64,000 nucleotides of DNA, taken from contig CAJMMO010000001.1 in the NCBI GenBank assembly GCA_905214545.1, positions 186,001 through 250,000 on the forward strand, written 5' to 3'. The translations under genes and the position numbers were made by a program. The DNA comes from an uncultured bacterium (GTDB lineage: Bacteria > Bacillota > Bacilli > Lactobacillales > Lactobacillaceae). Below, in pieces: positions 45,017-55,100 of this stretch. The notes under the pieces are model-generated. The model saw only the letters and a program-made list of their open reading frames with translations. It ran no database searches and had not been told where the DNA came from. Within the stretch, counting starts at the first letter, position 1; each line of letters opens with the position of its first letter.

Positions 45017-45751
45017 ATGAGTTCGTATCTAAAAACATTGCAGCAGCTGGCCGCCGGCTGCCCTCGCCTGGAAGACCAGGCCGCAGAAATCGCGGAGATT
45101 ACCGGACTGCTGGCTGCCAAAAAGCTGCCGGAAAAAGCGCCGCAGCCCTTGGGCCTGCTGCCAGATGAACGCGAAGAGCTGGCCGCCCAGTTTGGCGCCG
45201 ACCGCATCGCTAAGGCCGACAGCCTGCTGAATAACTTCCGCAGCTACCTGTCGCGCCGTTTTGGCATCTGGTCGCTGCCCAATTTAACGACGGCCGCATT
45301 AATCAAAGACTATTTTCACGCCGACCGTGTCTGCGAAGTCATGGCCGGCAACGGCTGCTGGTCGCGGGCCCTGCAAGAGGCCGGCTGCCAAGTGACCGCC
45401 ACCGACAGCTTGGAATGGGCCAAGACCTCTGAAACAGGGGCCCAGGCCTTTGTGGACGTTGAGCAGATGACGGCTGAACAAGCCGTGGCCGAGCTGGGCC
45501 CTCAAAGCGACCTGCTTTTGTGCGCTTGGGCGCCCAACTTCAACGAAAGCGACTGCGGCCTAGTGGCTGCCTGGCGTAAGTTAGATAAGCGACCGCCGCT
45601 TATTTTTGTAGGCGAGCGCGATGGCGCCACCAACTCACCGCGTTTTTGGCGCAGCATCCCTTTGCAAAACAGCCGCGGCCTGCGGCAGATCAACGCCAGC
45701 TTTGCCAGCTTTGACTTTATCGACGAAAAAATTTTTCAGGTGCAAGACTAA
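45017..45751 (+). CDS. Methyltransferase-like protein of unknown function
   Basis: A 244-residue cytoplasmic protein. Residues about 108-140 form a SAM-type Rossmann motif (VCEVMAGNGCWSRALQEAG then VTATDSLEW). Helical N-terminal residues 1-90 are unfamiliar. No target-specific motif such as NPPY is present; the corresponding strand reads LLLCAWAPNFNESD. The stop overlaps the start of the next gene (TAATG), so the pair is coupled. It is divergent from signal peptidase. Fold assignment is reasonable; substrate unknown. Confidence 0.65.
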   Translation: MSSYLKTLQQLAAGCPRLEDQAAEIAEITGLLAAKKLPEKAPQPLGLLPDEREELAAQFGADRIAKADSLLNNFRSYLSRRFGIWSLPNLTTAALIKDYFHADRVCEVMAGNGCWSRALQEAGCQVTATDSLEWAKTSETGAQAFVDVEQMTAEQAVAELGPQSDLLLCAWAPNFNESDCGLVAAWRKLDKRPPLIFVGERDGATNSPRFWRSIPLQNSRGLRQINASFASFDFIDEKIFQVQD

Positions 45752-46704
45752 TGAATTTTCGCAGAAACTTGCTTTTTTTAATTTCATTTTTACTGCTGGT
45801 GTGTCTGGCCTTCCCGGTCTCGCGCTGGCAGTCCTTAGCGGCCGACCAGGTGCTGGTCGAAAACGGCCTGTCGCAAGACTCCAAGGCCATCACGCCGCGC
45901 CGCAAGGTCAAGATCAAGACTTTGATCAAAAAAATCAAGGGCCAGCACGTCCAGCTGCACTTTGTCGACCGCAGCCAGCCCCAGCGGGTCTTGGTCTGGG
46001 CCAACTATAATTTGAAAAAGATGCCTGTGACCGAGGGCCGCTACTTTGACAAAGACGACTTTGCCAGTCCCGTCACCTTAGCTGTAATCACGCCTAACGC
46101 CCACAGCGAGATCTTAAAAACGCAAAACAACTTGTACGTGACCGACAACAACCGCTACTACTCAGTCATCGGCACTTTGAAAAACAATAACCGGTCCGAC
46201 AGCACCCGCTACTTCTTGACGACGGGGACCGCCCAGCACAACAGCGAAAGCCTGCTGACGCACTACGACTTAGTCGTCGACGGGCTGGACCGGTCGCAGT
46301 TTGACGACCTGGGCCGCTACCTGAAGGCCGACTGGCGCACGCCGCGTTTTGTCAACGTCTTCCGCCACCAGCACCGCGTGTTTAAGTGGAACCAGATCAT
46401 CTTTGCCGTCGTCATCCTGGCCGCGCTGTTAGGCGTCGACTTCCTGCTGGCTTACCCGGCCAGCGGCCGCCGGCACATGGGCAAGGTGAAAGGGCGCCTG
46501 CTCAGCAACCTGATTTCCAACCGCTGGGCGCGCTTCAGCCTGCTCGAGCTGGTCTTGTCGATTGCGGCCTTTGCGCTGATGAACTGGCGCGTCTTCTTCA
46601 GCAACGCCGCCATCTACGGCCTGCTTTTGGCCATTGCCTTTATCTGCCAAGCGGCTGCCTACTACTTTGCCATGGTCTTTTGGCTGAAAAAGAAAAGAGA
46701 TTAA
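45751..46704 (+). CDS. Membrane protein with FtsX/MacB-like topology, unknown function
   Basis: 317 residues. One N-terminal hydrophobic helix (6-24) is followed by an extracytoplasmic domain of about 180 residues and three C-terminal hydrophobic segments (near 213-232, 253-275 and 285-308). The external domain contains MPVTEGRYFDKDDF, LAVITPNA and YYSVIGTL, reminiscent of MacB periplasmic-core permeases. No ATPase gene is adjacent, so an ABC role is unproved. Translationally coupled to the methyltransferase-like gene. Confidence 0.6.
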   Translation: MNFRRNLLFLISFLLLVCLAFPVSRWQSLAADQVLVENGLSQDSKAITPRRKVKIKTLIKKIKGQHVQLHFVDRSQPQRVLVWANYNLKKMPVTEGRYFDKDDFASPVTLAVITPNAHSEILKTQNNLYVTDNNRYYSVIGTLKNNNRSDSTRYFLTTGTAQHNSESLLTHYDLVVDGLDRSQFDDLGRYLKADWRTPRFVNVFRHQHRVFKWNQIIFAVVILAALLGVDFLLAYPASGRRHMGKVKGRLLSNLISNRWARFSLLELVLSIAAFALMNWRVFFSNAAIYGLLLAIAFICQAAAYYFAMVFWLKKKRD

Positions 46705-46707
46705 AGA

Positions 46708-48057
46708 ATGTTGCCAACTGCTTTTAAAGAAAAATACGAAGAACTGCTGGGGCCTGCTGCAGAAGCCTTTTTTACGGCCTTAGGACAAGAGCCGCAGAAG
46801 TCCTTCCGCTTAAACAGCATGAAACCCGGAGAAGTCAAATACAGCTTGGACGAGCCTGTGACCGGAATTAAAGACGCCTATTACGGCCAAGTGCACGCCA
46901 GCGACCCGGAATGGGTCAGCGGCCGGGTCTACTCCCAAGAAGCCGCAGCGATGTTCCCAGCAGCGCTCAGCGGTGTGCAGCCGGGGATGCGGGTCTTAGA
47001 CCTGTGTGCGGCGCCGGGCGGCAAGTCGACCCAGCTTGCCGAGCTGCTGAAAGGGCAGGGCTTGCTGGTCTCAAACGAGATCTCCGACAAGCGCGCGCGG
47101 ATCTTGCGCGAAAACTTGGAGCGCTGGGGCGCAGCCAACGTCGTCGTGGTGAACGCCAGCCCTGACCAGCTGGCAGAAAAGTTCCCAAGCTTTTTTGACG
47201 CGATCGTGGTCGATGCGCCTTGCAGCGGCGAGGGGATGTTCAGAAAAGACCCGGAGGCTGCCCAATACTGGAGCCCGGACTATGTCTTGCTGTGTCAAAA
47301 ACGCCAGCGGTCGATCTTGCAGCAGGCGCTGACGATGTTGAAGCCGGGCGGGCAGCTGGTCTATTCCACCTGCACCTTTTCACCGGAAGAAGACGAGCAA
47401 AACGTGGCCTGGCTGCTGGAACAAGGTCTGCAAATTGCTGACTTAGATTGCCCGCAGGCGGCAGCTGGCCGGCCCGATTGGGCTGACGGCAAGCCGGAAT
47501 TGGCTAAGTGCCTGCGCTTTTGGCCGCAGGACGGCGTCGGCGAAGGGCAGTTTTTGGCCCGCTTGCAAAAACCAGGCACGGCGGCAGAAGTTAAGGCGAA
47601 GAGGAAAAAGAAAAAGGGCCGGGGGCCAAGGCAGTACCAGGGCCTGACCAAGCAAGAGCAGGCTTTGGTGGCAGAAGCCTTGGCCAAGTTTAACTTGTCT
47701 TTGTCTTTGACAAGTGCCATCCAGCGCCAAGGCCACGTGAGTGTGCCGGCTGCCGATCCAGAATTGTTCAGCGGCCTGCACGTGCTGGCTAACGGCGTGG
47801 AGCTCGGCGAGTTAAAGCGCAAGCGCTTTGTGCCGGGGCAGCAGCTGGCCCAGGTCTTAGGCAGCTTAGAGCAAGACCAGCAAGTGGACTTGTCAGAAGA
47901 AGACTACCAGTCCTTTTTACACGGCAATGCCTTTAAGCTGGCTAGCGAGAAGCGCGGCTTTGTATTAGTGGCTAGACGCGGCCTCGTCTTCAGCTTCGGC
48001 AAGCTGGGCGGCGACGGTATGCTGAAAAACTTCTATCCGAAAGGTTTAAGACAATAA
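46708..48057 (+). CDS. 16S rRNA m5C methyltransferase, RsmF/RsmB type
   Basis: NOL1/NOP2/Sun-family enzyme of 449 residues making 5-methylcytosine in rRNA. Motifs: VLDLCAAPGGKSTQLAELL (motif I region), SNEISDKRA, VVDAPCSGEGMFRKDP with one catalytic Cys, and YSTCTFSPEEDEQNV with the second. The C-terminal half has a basic KRKKKKGRG stretch and a PUA-like RsmF RNA-binding end (FVLVARRGLVFSFGKLGGDGMLKN). That C-terminal domain favours RsmF over RsmB. The start codon abuts the preceding stop. Confidence 0.9.
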   Translation: MLPTAFKEKYEELLGPAAEAFFTALGQEPQKSFRLNSMKPGEVKYSLDEPVTGIKDAYYGQVHASDPEWVSGRVYSQEAAAMFPAALSGVQPGMRVLDLCAAPGGKSTQLAELLKGQGLLVSNEISDKRARILRENLERWGAANVVVVNASPDQLAEKFPSFFDAIVVDAPCSGEGMFRKDPEAAQYWSPDYVLLCQKRQRSILQQALTMLKPGGQLVYSTCTFSPEEDEQNVAWLLEQGLQIADLDCPQAAAGRPDWADGKPELAKCLRFWPQDGVGEGQFLARLQKPGTAAEVKAKRKKKKGRGPRQYQGLTKQEQALVAEALAKFNLSLSLTSAIQRQGHVSVPAADPELFSGLHVLANGVELGELKRKRFVPGQQLAQVLGSLEQDQQVDLSEEDYQSFLHGNAFKLASEKRGFVLVARRGLVFSFGKLGGDGMLKNFYPKGLRQ

Positions 48058-48088
48058 AAAAAGCAGAGCTGAAAGCTCTGCTTTTTTA
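48056..48088. terminator. Bidirectional terminator between the rRNA methyltransferase gene and fni
   Basis: AAAAAGCAGAGCT/AGCTCTGCTTTTT hairpin with a GAA loop between convergent genes. Confidence 0.93.
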
Positions 48089-49108
48089 TTTTGCTAGTTG
48101 GTCGACTTTGCTTTTCAGCGGCAAGTCGAGGTAGTATGGGCAATTTCTTAAATCTGCCCAAGTGTTTGCGCCAAACAAGGCTAAAAAGCCTGCCAGTTGC
48201 TGGCGCCAGTCATTGATCTCATCAACCAAGGCCGGAGTGCCGCCCTGCATGATCGTCTGCAAGAAACCAGCGGCCACGCCGACGCCGCTGGCCCCCAAAG
48301 CCATGCTCTTCACGACGTCGAGCGGCTGGCGGATGCCTCCTGAAGCAAAGCAGTGCGTGTTTGGCACTTGCTTTGCCAGCAGCAGGCTTGCCGGCGTCGA
48401 CAGACCGCAGTCGGCCAGGCCATCGTAGCGGATTTCGCCGCTGCGGGCCTGTTCTATCTGCACGAAGTTGGTGCCGCCGGCGCCGCCTAAGTCGACCCAG
48501 TGCAGGTCACGGTCTGCAAGTAGTTTAATGCTTCTTGGATCAAAGCCGAAGCCGACGCCCTTGACGATCACGGGCACTGTCACCGCTTGCTGGATGGCCG
48601 CAATCTTGTCGGCCCAGCGAAAGTCGCGGTCGCCGCCTGCCATGGCCAATTCTTGTGCGCTGTTGACGTGGACTTGCAAGGCGTCTGCGCACAGCTCTTG
48701 AACAATCTTCTTGGCCCAAGCCGGGTCGGTGTCCGGGTTCACGTTGGCAAACAGCAGGCCGTCGGGGTTTTCCTCGCGCGCTACCGCAAAAGAGCCCAGC
48801 TGGTCCTGGCTGCGGGCCAGCATGCTGGCGCTGCCCAACGCCATGGCGATCCCGGTCTTAGCGGCCGCTTGCGCCAGCGCCTTGTTGATCGGCAAGGCCT
48901 CGGGGGCGCCGCCTGTCATCGCCTCAATGAAGAAGGGCGCTGTGACCTTTTTGCCAAAAAAAGTAAGCGCAGGCAAATCCTTTACCGCGGTCTCCGGCAG
49001 GGCGGGGGCCAGCAAGTGGACTTGGTCGAAGTCATTAATTTTTTGGGAGTTAAAAAAGCGGCTGGCTTGTGTCAGCTGCTCTTTTTTTCTTAAGTTATCG
49101 TTATTCAT
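48086..49108 (-). CDS. fni: Type 2 isopentenyl-diphosphate isomerase (FMN-dependent)
   Basis: Interconverts IPP and DMAPP, the last step of the cluster. The 340-residue TIM-barrel protein has FFIEAMTGG, ALGSASMLA, FANVNPD, VIVKGVGFGFD, WVDLGGAGGTNFVQIE, and the FMN-phosphate site in FASGGIRQPLDVVKSMALGA. The ATG at 49108 follows AGAGGC and overlaps the mvaK2 stop by 8 bp. Last gene of the mevalonate operon on this strand. Confidence 0.95.
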   Translation of the reverse strand: MNNDNLRKKEQLTQASRFFNSQKINDFDQVHLLAPALPETAVKDLPALTFFGKKVTAPFFIEAMTGGAPEALPINKALAQAAAKTGIAMALGSASMLARSQDQLGSFAVAREENPDGLLFANVNPDTDPAWAKKIVQELCADALQVHVNSAQELAMAGGDRDFRWADKIAAIQQAVTVPVIVKGVGFGFDPRSIKLLADRDLHWVDLGGAGGTNFVQIEQARSGEIRYDGLADCGLSTPASLLLAKQVPNTHCFASGGIRQPLDVVKSMALGASGVGVAAGFLQTIMQGGTPALVDEINDWRQQLAGFLALFGANTWADLRNCPYYLDLPLKSKVDQLAK

Positions 49109-50195
49109 GATTGCCTCTTTCAGCAACAGGCTGATGCACGTGGAAAGACAGGGGCAAAATCCCATTTTTACGCCACTCATCTTTTAAAGCGGCAATGTTG
49201 GTCTTGGCACTTGCGATCACGATGCCGCAGTCGCCGCCGCCGGCACCGGAAGTCTTGGCCGCACCGTTGTATCTTTCGGCGATGTCGATCAGCTTGGTCA
49301 GGCGGGGAATTTCAACCGCGATCTGGTTCATGCGGCCGAATTGCTGCAAGATGAAGCGGTTTTCCCGGATCTGACGCTGAATAGCTGGAATATCGCCGTT
49401 TAAAAAGCCGGCGATCATCTTCAAGACGCAGCGGCGCGAGTCCAGCAAAAACTGGGCGTAGCTGTTTTGCCGCGTCGCTTTTTTGGCGTTGGACTGGTCG
49501 ACCAGCTGCGAGGTCGAAGCGGGCTTTTGCGTCCAGCCGATCAGCAGCTGCATCCCTTGCGGCGGGGTCAGCTTTTGGATGTGCAAACCCTGCCAGGCCT
49601 CGGTGATGACTTCGCTGAAAGGCTTAGTCATCAAGTCCTTCATCAGCTTTTTTTTGTCAAAAGTCTGGTAGGCGAGCCAGCCGCCGTAAACGCTGGCAGC
49701 CACGTCGCCGGCCGACCCGTTCTGCTGAACGGAGTAGTGGGCGATGGCTGCGATCTTAAACAGCAGGTCGCGGGTGTAGTGCATCTTGTAAAAAGTCAAA
49801 ATGGCTTCCACGGTGGCCACGGTGACGGCGGCAGACGAACCTAAACCGTACTTGCGGCCGTCGGCGGCGTCCAGGTCGGAGTTGACGTGCAAGTCAAAGA
49901 CCGTGAGGGGCACGTTTTGCTCGGAGACATACTTTTCGGTGTACTTGATGGCTGACAAAATGTATTCAAACGGGTTGTCACGGTTGTCGATGACAATCTG
50001 CGTGCCTTTGCGCATCCAGTGCAGCGAGCTTTGCGAATACTGCTTGGAGTAGATGACGCCGGTTTCTGAATCCGACTTGTTGATGTCGACATAGACGTAC
50101 TGGTCCAAAGCGACCAGCACGGCCGGGCAGTTCTGCTCTAAGACGGCGTACTCGCCAGCGATATAAAGTTTTCCAGGTGCTTTAACGGATATCAA
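49101..50195 (-). CDS. mvaK2: Phosphomevalonate kinase
   Basis: GHMP kinase adding the second phosphate in the mevalonate pathway. The 364 residues start MISVKAPGKLYIAGEYAVLE and contain the glycine-rich ATP loop YGLGSSAAVTVATVEA. A C-terminal GHMP motif follows (KTSGAGGGDCGIVIAS). Order mvaK1-mvaD-mvaK2-fni with short gaps or overlaps indicates one operon. The 16-bp gap to mvaD holds a GGGGAGA-type ribosome site. Confidence 0.95.
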   Translation of the reverse strand: MISVKAPGKLYIAGEYAVLEQNCPAVLVALDQYVYVDINKSDSETGVIYSKQYSQSSLHWMRKGTQIVIDNRDNPFEYILSAIKYTEKYVSEQNVPLTVFDLHVNSDLDAADGRKYGLGSSAAVTVATVEAILTFYKMHYTRDLLFKIAAIAHYSVQQNGSAGDVAASVYGGWLAYQTFDKKKLMKDLMTKPFSEVITEAWQGLHIQKLTPPQGMQLLIGWTQKPASTSQLVDQSNAKKATRQNSYAQFLLDSRRCVLKMIAGFLNGDIPAIQRQIRENRFILQQFGRMNQIAVEIPRLTKLIDIAERYNGAAKTSGAGGGDCGIVIASAKTNIAALKDEWRKNGILPLSFHVHQPVAERGNHE

Positions 50196-50211
50196 AATTT
50201 TCTCCCCTTAA

Positions 50212-51174
50212 TCAGCGGTCAAATTGGACTAGGCCGGGACCGCTTGTAGCAATCAACATTTTAGCACCAGGAAAACGAGCAGCCAATTTTTGTTCCAAAT
50301 TTTTGCAATTTTTTAATGAACAAATCACTTTAACGTTCGGGCCCGCGTCCATCGTGTAGTAGCAGGAAAAGCCTTGTGCGCGCAATTCATGAACGTACTT
50401 TAAGACGGCGATGGTGTCCGGCTCAAAGTAGGTAAAACTAGGCTGGGCGGTCAGGTTGATGGCGTGCATCTCGCTGGCGTTCAGCTCGGCTAAGCGGCCG
50501 ACGGCGTCTAAGTCGCCTGCCAACAGCGCCTTTTTCATCGCAGCAATTTCTTTAGCATTGCGGTCAAGCCAGGTCTGGTAAAAAGGCGAGGTCTGGGCCT
50601 GCACCATCCCGTTTGTCGACGAGGTCTTCTTTTTAGCAGTGTTCAGCTCGACGACCAGCATGGCGATGTCTAAGTCAGGACTGGCCGCAACAGGCACGGC
50701 GACAGAGGTCAAGTCGCTGCCTTGCTGCCATTCGGCAAAGCCGCCGTAAACCGACCGCGAAGCCGAACCTGAGCCTAGGCGGGCCAGCCGCGACAGGGCC
50801 TTTTTGTCCAAGTCCAAGCGGTAGGCCTGGGCAAAGGCGCCAGCCAGTGCCGCAAAGGCCGAGCTCGAAGAAGCCAGGCCGGCGCTGGTCGGGACGTGGT
50901 TTTCGCTTTTAATGACAAAGCGGCCGCTGACCGTAAACATTTTTTGCAGGCGGTGCACATAGGAAAAGACCCGCTTTGACTGAGCGGCATCTTGCGGCTG
51001 CCCGTTTAAGTAAAACTCGTCGGGTCCGTCATGAACTTCAAAAGAAGTCGTAGTAAAGAGCTCGTTTAAGGTCAAAGACAGGCTGTTCATGAGGGGCAGG
51101 CGCAAGTCAGCGTCTTTTTTGCCCCAGTATTTAATTAAAGCAATGTTGGCGTGTGCTCTGGCAAATGCAGTCAT
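50212..51174 (-). CDS. mvaD: Diphosphomevalonate decarboxylase
   Basis: ATP-dependent decarboxylation of mevalonate diphosphate to IPP. The 320 residues contain ANIALIKYWGKKD near the N-terminus, the catalytic-region NSLSLTL, PTSAGLASSSSAFAAL (phosphate loop), SASRSVYGGFAEW and TMDAGPNVKVI with the catalytic Asp. The start overlaps the mvaK1 stop by one base. Confidence 0.96.
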   Translation of the reverse strand: MTAFARAHANIALIKYWGKKDADLRLPLMNSLSLTLNELFTTTSFEVHDGPDEFYLNGQPQDAAQSKRVFSYVHRLQKMFTVSGRFVIKSENHVPTSAGLASSSSAFAALAGAFAQAYRLDLDKKALSRLARLGSGSASRSVYGGFAEWQQGSDLTSVAVPVAASPDLDIAMLVVELNTAKKKTSSTNGMVQAQTSPFYQTWLDRNAKEIAAMKKALLAGDLDAVGRLAELNASEMHAINLTAQPSFTYFEPDTIAVLKYVHELRAQGFSCYYTMDAGPNVKVICSLKNCKNLEQKLAARFPGAKMLIATSGPGLVQFDR

Positions 51175-52085
51175 TAGATTTCCTCGATCCAGTAGCTGCT
51201 GATCAGGTCTTGGGCCGCAAAGGCGATTTTTTCAGCGGTGACCGCGTCGGCACACAGAGCGATGACGATCCCGCCTAAGCCGCCGCCGGACAGCTTGGCC
51301 CCGAAGGCGCCGTTCTGGTTGGCCAAAGCACACAACGCGTCGATAGTGTCGTTTGAAACCTCTAAGCCGGCCAGCAGGCTCTGGGCCTGGTTGAACATGT
51401 CGCCGCAGCTGATGGCGTCGGCCTCCAGCCAGGCTTTTTTAAAGCTGTTGGCCAGCAGGCCCAGCTGGTGGATGTCTTGCCGTGCGGACGCTTCTTCTTT
51501 GTAGAGTTCGTGGACTTTTTCGACGGCCTCCTTGGTGCGGCCCATCTTGCCGGTGTCCATGATCAAGAGGTTGGCGCCGAGCTTTTGCTTAATTTTTTCC
51601 ACGCCCGTTTTGGCATTGAAAAAGACCAAGTCGTTAGAGGCTACCGTCGCGGCGTCCAGCCCCGAGGCCTTGCCGTGGGTGATGGATTCGGCGTGGTTGG
51701 TGATGTCCATGATGTCGTCAAAGCTGAGGTGCAGGTGGTAGTACTGGTTTAAAACCTGCGTGGTGCCGAAGGCGACCACGGCCGAAGAGCCCAAGCCGCG
51801 CTGCATCGGGATTTCGCCTTCGTAGCTGATCTTTAAAGCCTCGCGGCGGTAAGCGCGCGCCTTCATCGTGCGCACGACGTACTTTAAGCCGTCAAATTCG
51901 CTGGGCGCCGTGAAAAAGGGCCCGTGGTAGCGGGCGGTGGCGAGCTCAAAGTCGCGCGGCGCGTCGGTGACAGTAGTGGTGATGGTGAGGGCCTTGACTG
52001 GCAGGGCCAGCGCCGGGCTGCCGTAAACTACGGAGTGCTCGCCGATCAGGATGGTCTTGCCATGGGCAGTGTAGCTTTTTTTCAT
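51174..52085 (-). CDS. mvaK1: Mevalonate kinase
   Basis: First kinase of the lower mevalonate pathway, 303 residues. Landmarks are KTILIGEHSVVYG, the ATP loop MQRGLGSSAVVAFG, the HGKASGLDAATV block with the catalytic Asp, and GAKLSGGGLGGIVIAL near the C-terminus. AAAGGAAG precedes the ATG. First gene of the operon; divergent from rexB across 86 bp of AT-rich DNA holding both promoters. HMG-CoA synthase and reductase genes are not in this window. Confidence 0.95.
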   Translation of the reverse strand: MKKSYTAHGKTILIGEHSVVYGSPALALPVKALTITTTVTDAPRDFELATARYHGPFFTAPSEFDGLKYVVRTMKARAYRREALKISYEGEIPMQRGLGSSAVVAFGTTQVLNQYYHLHLSFDDIMDITNHAESITHGKASGLDAATVASNDLVFFNAKTGVEKIKQKLGANLLIMDTGKMGRTKEAVEKVHELYKEEASARQDIHQLGLLANSFKKAWLEADAISCGDMFNQAQSLLAGLEVSNDTIDALCALANQNGAFGAKLSGGGLGGIVIALCADAVTAEKIAFAAQDLISSYWIEEI

Positions 52086-52171
52086 TCAGAGTCTTCCTTT
52101 GCAATGCAGGCAAACAATTGTTTGGATATGATAAAATATAAAAGATAAAAACAGCAAGGAGAGGTTAAATA

Positions 52172-55100
52172 ATGATTAACTTTCTTACCGGCCAACAGAC
52201 GGCTCCGCTGGACGAAACCGTGATTAAAAGTACTGTTGAGCATTATTTAAAAAATAGGCAGGCACAGACTTTTTTGATCGTGCCTAATCACCTTAAGTTT
52301 ACCACAGAAGTGCAAACGCTTAAGGTGCTGGCGCGCTTGACCGGCGGGCAGAGCTCGGTGAAAAACCTGCACATTTTTTCGCTCACTCGCTTAGCCTGGT
52401 TCTTCTTGCGTGATTCCGAGCTGCCGGACCTGCCGACTTTGGACGACACCAGCGCCCAGATGCTCTTGCGGCAGATTTTTGCCGACAAGCAGCAAGACCT
52501 GGTCTTGTTTAAAGACAAGCAGATCACCGACGGGCTGCTGGCCCAAGTCTACGACGCGCTGCTGGCCTTAAAAGACAGCGACGTGGACCTTTCCGACCTG
52601 AGCCAAAAAGCGGCCGATGCCGAAAGCCGGGCCAAGTTCCACGACCTGCAGATCGTGACTCAAGAGTTTAACGACCGGACGGCGGGCAAGTTCATTACTA
52701 AGGCCGACCGCTTGCTGCAGCTGAACCAATACCTGGCAGGGCAGGATTTATCCGGCATGAGCTTTTATTTCACGGGCTTCAGCCATTTTTCCTGGTCGGA
52801 GCTGACGACCCTCAAGCTGCTTTTTGCAAAAGCTGCCAACGTAACCGCGGCCTTTGCGACCGGCAGCGGGGAAGTGGAGGACTGCGAACCCGGCGACTAC
52901 GACTACGTGGTCCAGCGCACGCTGGCCCAGCTGCAGCGTTTTTGCAAGAGCCGTGCTCTTGCTTTTAATGAAAAAAAGGTCGCTGCACCCCAGACGCCGG
53001 CGCTTTTCTTAAACCGGCTCTGGCAAAACAAGCCTTTGCAAAACGACCGCGCCCAGCTGCAGGCCAGCCAGTACGTCCAGCTGGTCAAGGCCGACTCGCG
53101 CTACGCCGAGGCTTATTTTGCCGCGCGCACGATCTACCAGCAAGTGGCGCTCACACCGGGGCTGCGCTACCGGGACTTTTTGATTTTAGCGCCCGACTTG
53201 CATGAATACGAAACCTACCTGCTGCCGATTTTGCGGCAAAACAAGATCCCGTTTTTCAACGACCTGCAGCGGGAGATGAAATACCACCCGTTAGTGGTCT
53301 TGGTAGAAGCTTTGGCCCAGCTGACCCAAGAAGGGTTAAGTTCGGCTAAGATCTTTTCTTTGCTGAAAACCCAGCTGCTGGTGCCCGACCAGTACCTGAC
53401 GGCCGCTGATTTCCGCCACGACGTCGACTTGCTGGAAAACTTTGCGCTGGCCCACGGCATCGACCATGAGCTCTGGCAGCGCCCGCTGGCCGACTTTGCG
53501 CCGGCCAAGACCCTGGCCATCGACTCCGACGACCGGATCATCCAGCGTCTTGACCAGTTGCGGGCTTGGCTCATCAGCCGGCTGGAAAAACTGCGCAGCG
53601 ACTTAGAGGGTACTTCCGACCCGCAGCAGGGCTGCAAGACCTTTTTTGAATTCCTGACGGCAAACGGCGTCAGCCAGGTCTTAATGAACTGGCGGGAAAA
53701 GGCCCAAGAACAAGACCAGCTCCAGCTGGCCCAAGAGCCCGAACAGGTCTGGAACCTGCTCTGCCAGCTGCTGCAAGACTACTTGCAGATTGCCGACAGC
53801 TTTGAGCTCGACTCGTTTTTCTCGGTGCTGCAGAGCGGCTTCAGCAAGGCCGACTTTGCGACGATCCCGTCGACGCTTGATGCGGTAAACGTCTCCGAGC
53901 TGGGGATGGTGCAGCAAAAAGGCTACCGGCAAGTCTTGATCTTAGGCGCGACGAACACGAGCCTGCCGCAGATCAACAAAGACCCCGGCTTTTTAAGCAG
54001 CGAAAACTTGGCCGCAGCCGCCAGCCAGTTTGACGACAGCCACTACCTGGAAGACCGGCAAAAAATTGCCAACTTGGACCAAAACTACCAGTTTGGCGCC
54101 GCCTTGGCACTGGCTACGGACAAGATCTACGTGTCTTACCCTGTATTAAACGCCGACAACGAAAAGCTGCAGCCGTCCATTTACTACAGCCGGCTTTTAA
54201 ACTGGGGCAGCAGCGAGTTTAGCCAGCACGACCTGCCGGAAGCCAGCGGCAGCGACCTCTTAAACTTTGTCACCAGTCCCCAGGCCAGCTTAGGCTACAT
54301 CGTCTTTAACCAAAACCCAGCCCTTTTAGACTTGGAAAAAGACCGCCTGGGCCCGGCAGTGGACCAGGTCTTGACCAGTGCCAGCTTTGACAACCAGCCA
54401 GACGACTTGCGCCCTGAGACCGCCAAGCGGCTCTACGGCAAGAGCCTGACGAGCTCGGTTTCGCAGCTGGAGACCTACTATGAAAACTCCTTTGAGTACT
54501 TCTTAAAATACGGCTTAAAGCTGAAAAAACGAGCCGACAACGAGCTGGACGCCATCCAGGCCGGCAACTACTTCCACCAAAGCTTCGACCGCCTGGTCAA
54601 GTACTTGCAAAAACGCGACCTGCAGCTGACCGACCTGAGCCAGGCCGAAGTCGGGACCGTCATGAAAAAGATCACCGCCCAGTTGCAAGACGCCAGCCGC
54701 TACCAGCAGCTGCTGCACGAGCCGTTCAACCGCTACTTGTTTGAGGTGTTAGACCAGACCGTCGGCAAGCTCGCCCACAGCTGGCGGGCCCGCGCCGACC
54801 ACACCGCGCTGAAGCCGGCCTATTCCGAGCTGTCTTTTGGCCCGGGTCAGCGCCTGCCGGGCTTAGTCTTTGACCTGCCGGCAGGGCGGCAAGTGGCCTT
54901 GGAAGGCAAGATCGACCGCGTCGACTTGGCCCTGACCGACCAGACGGCCTTTGGCCAGGTCATCGACTACAAGTCATCGGCCAAGAGCTTTGAGCCTGCC
55001 AAGTTTGCGGCGGGATTGTCCTTGCAGATGGTTTCCTACCTGGATATCCTGGCGCACCACCCCGACTTTTTTGCCGGCAGCTTGCCTTTAAAATTGCTGG

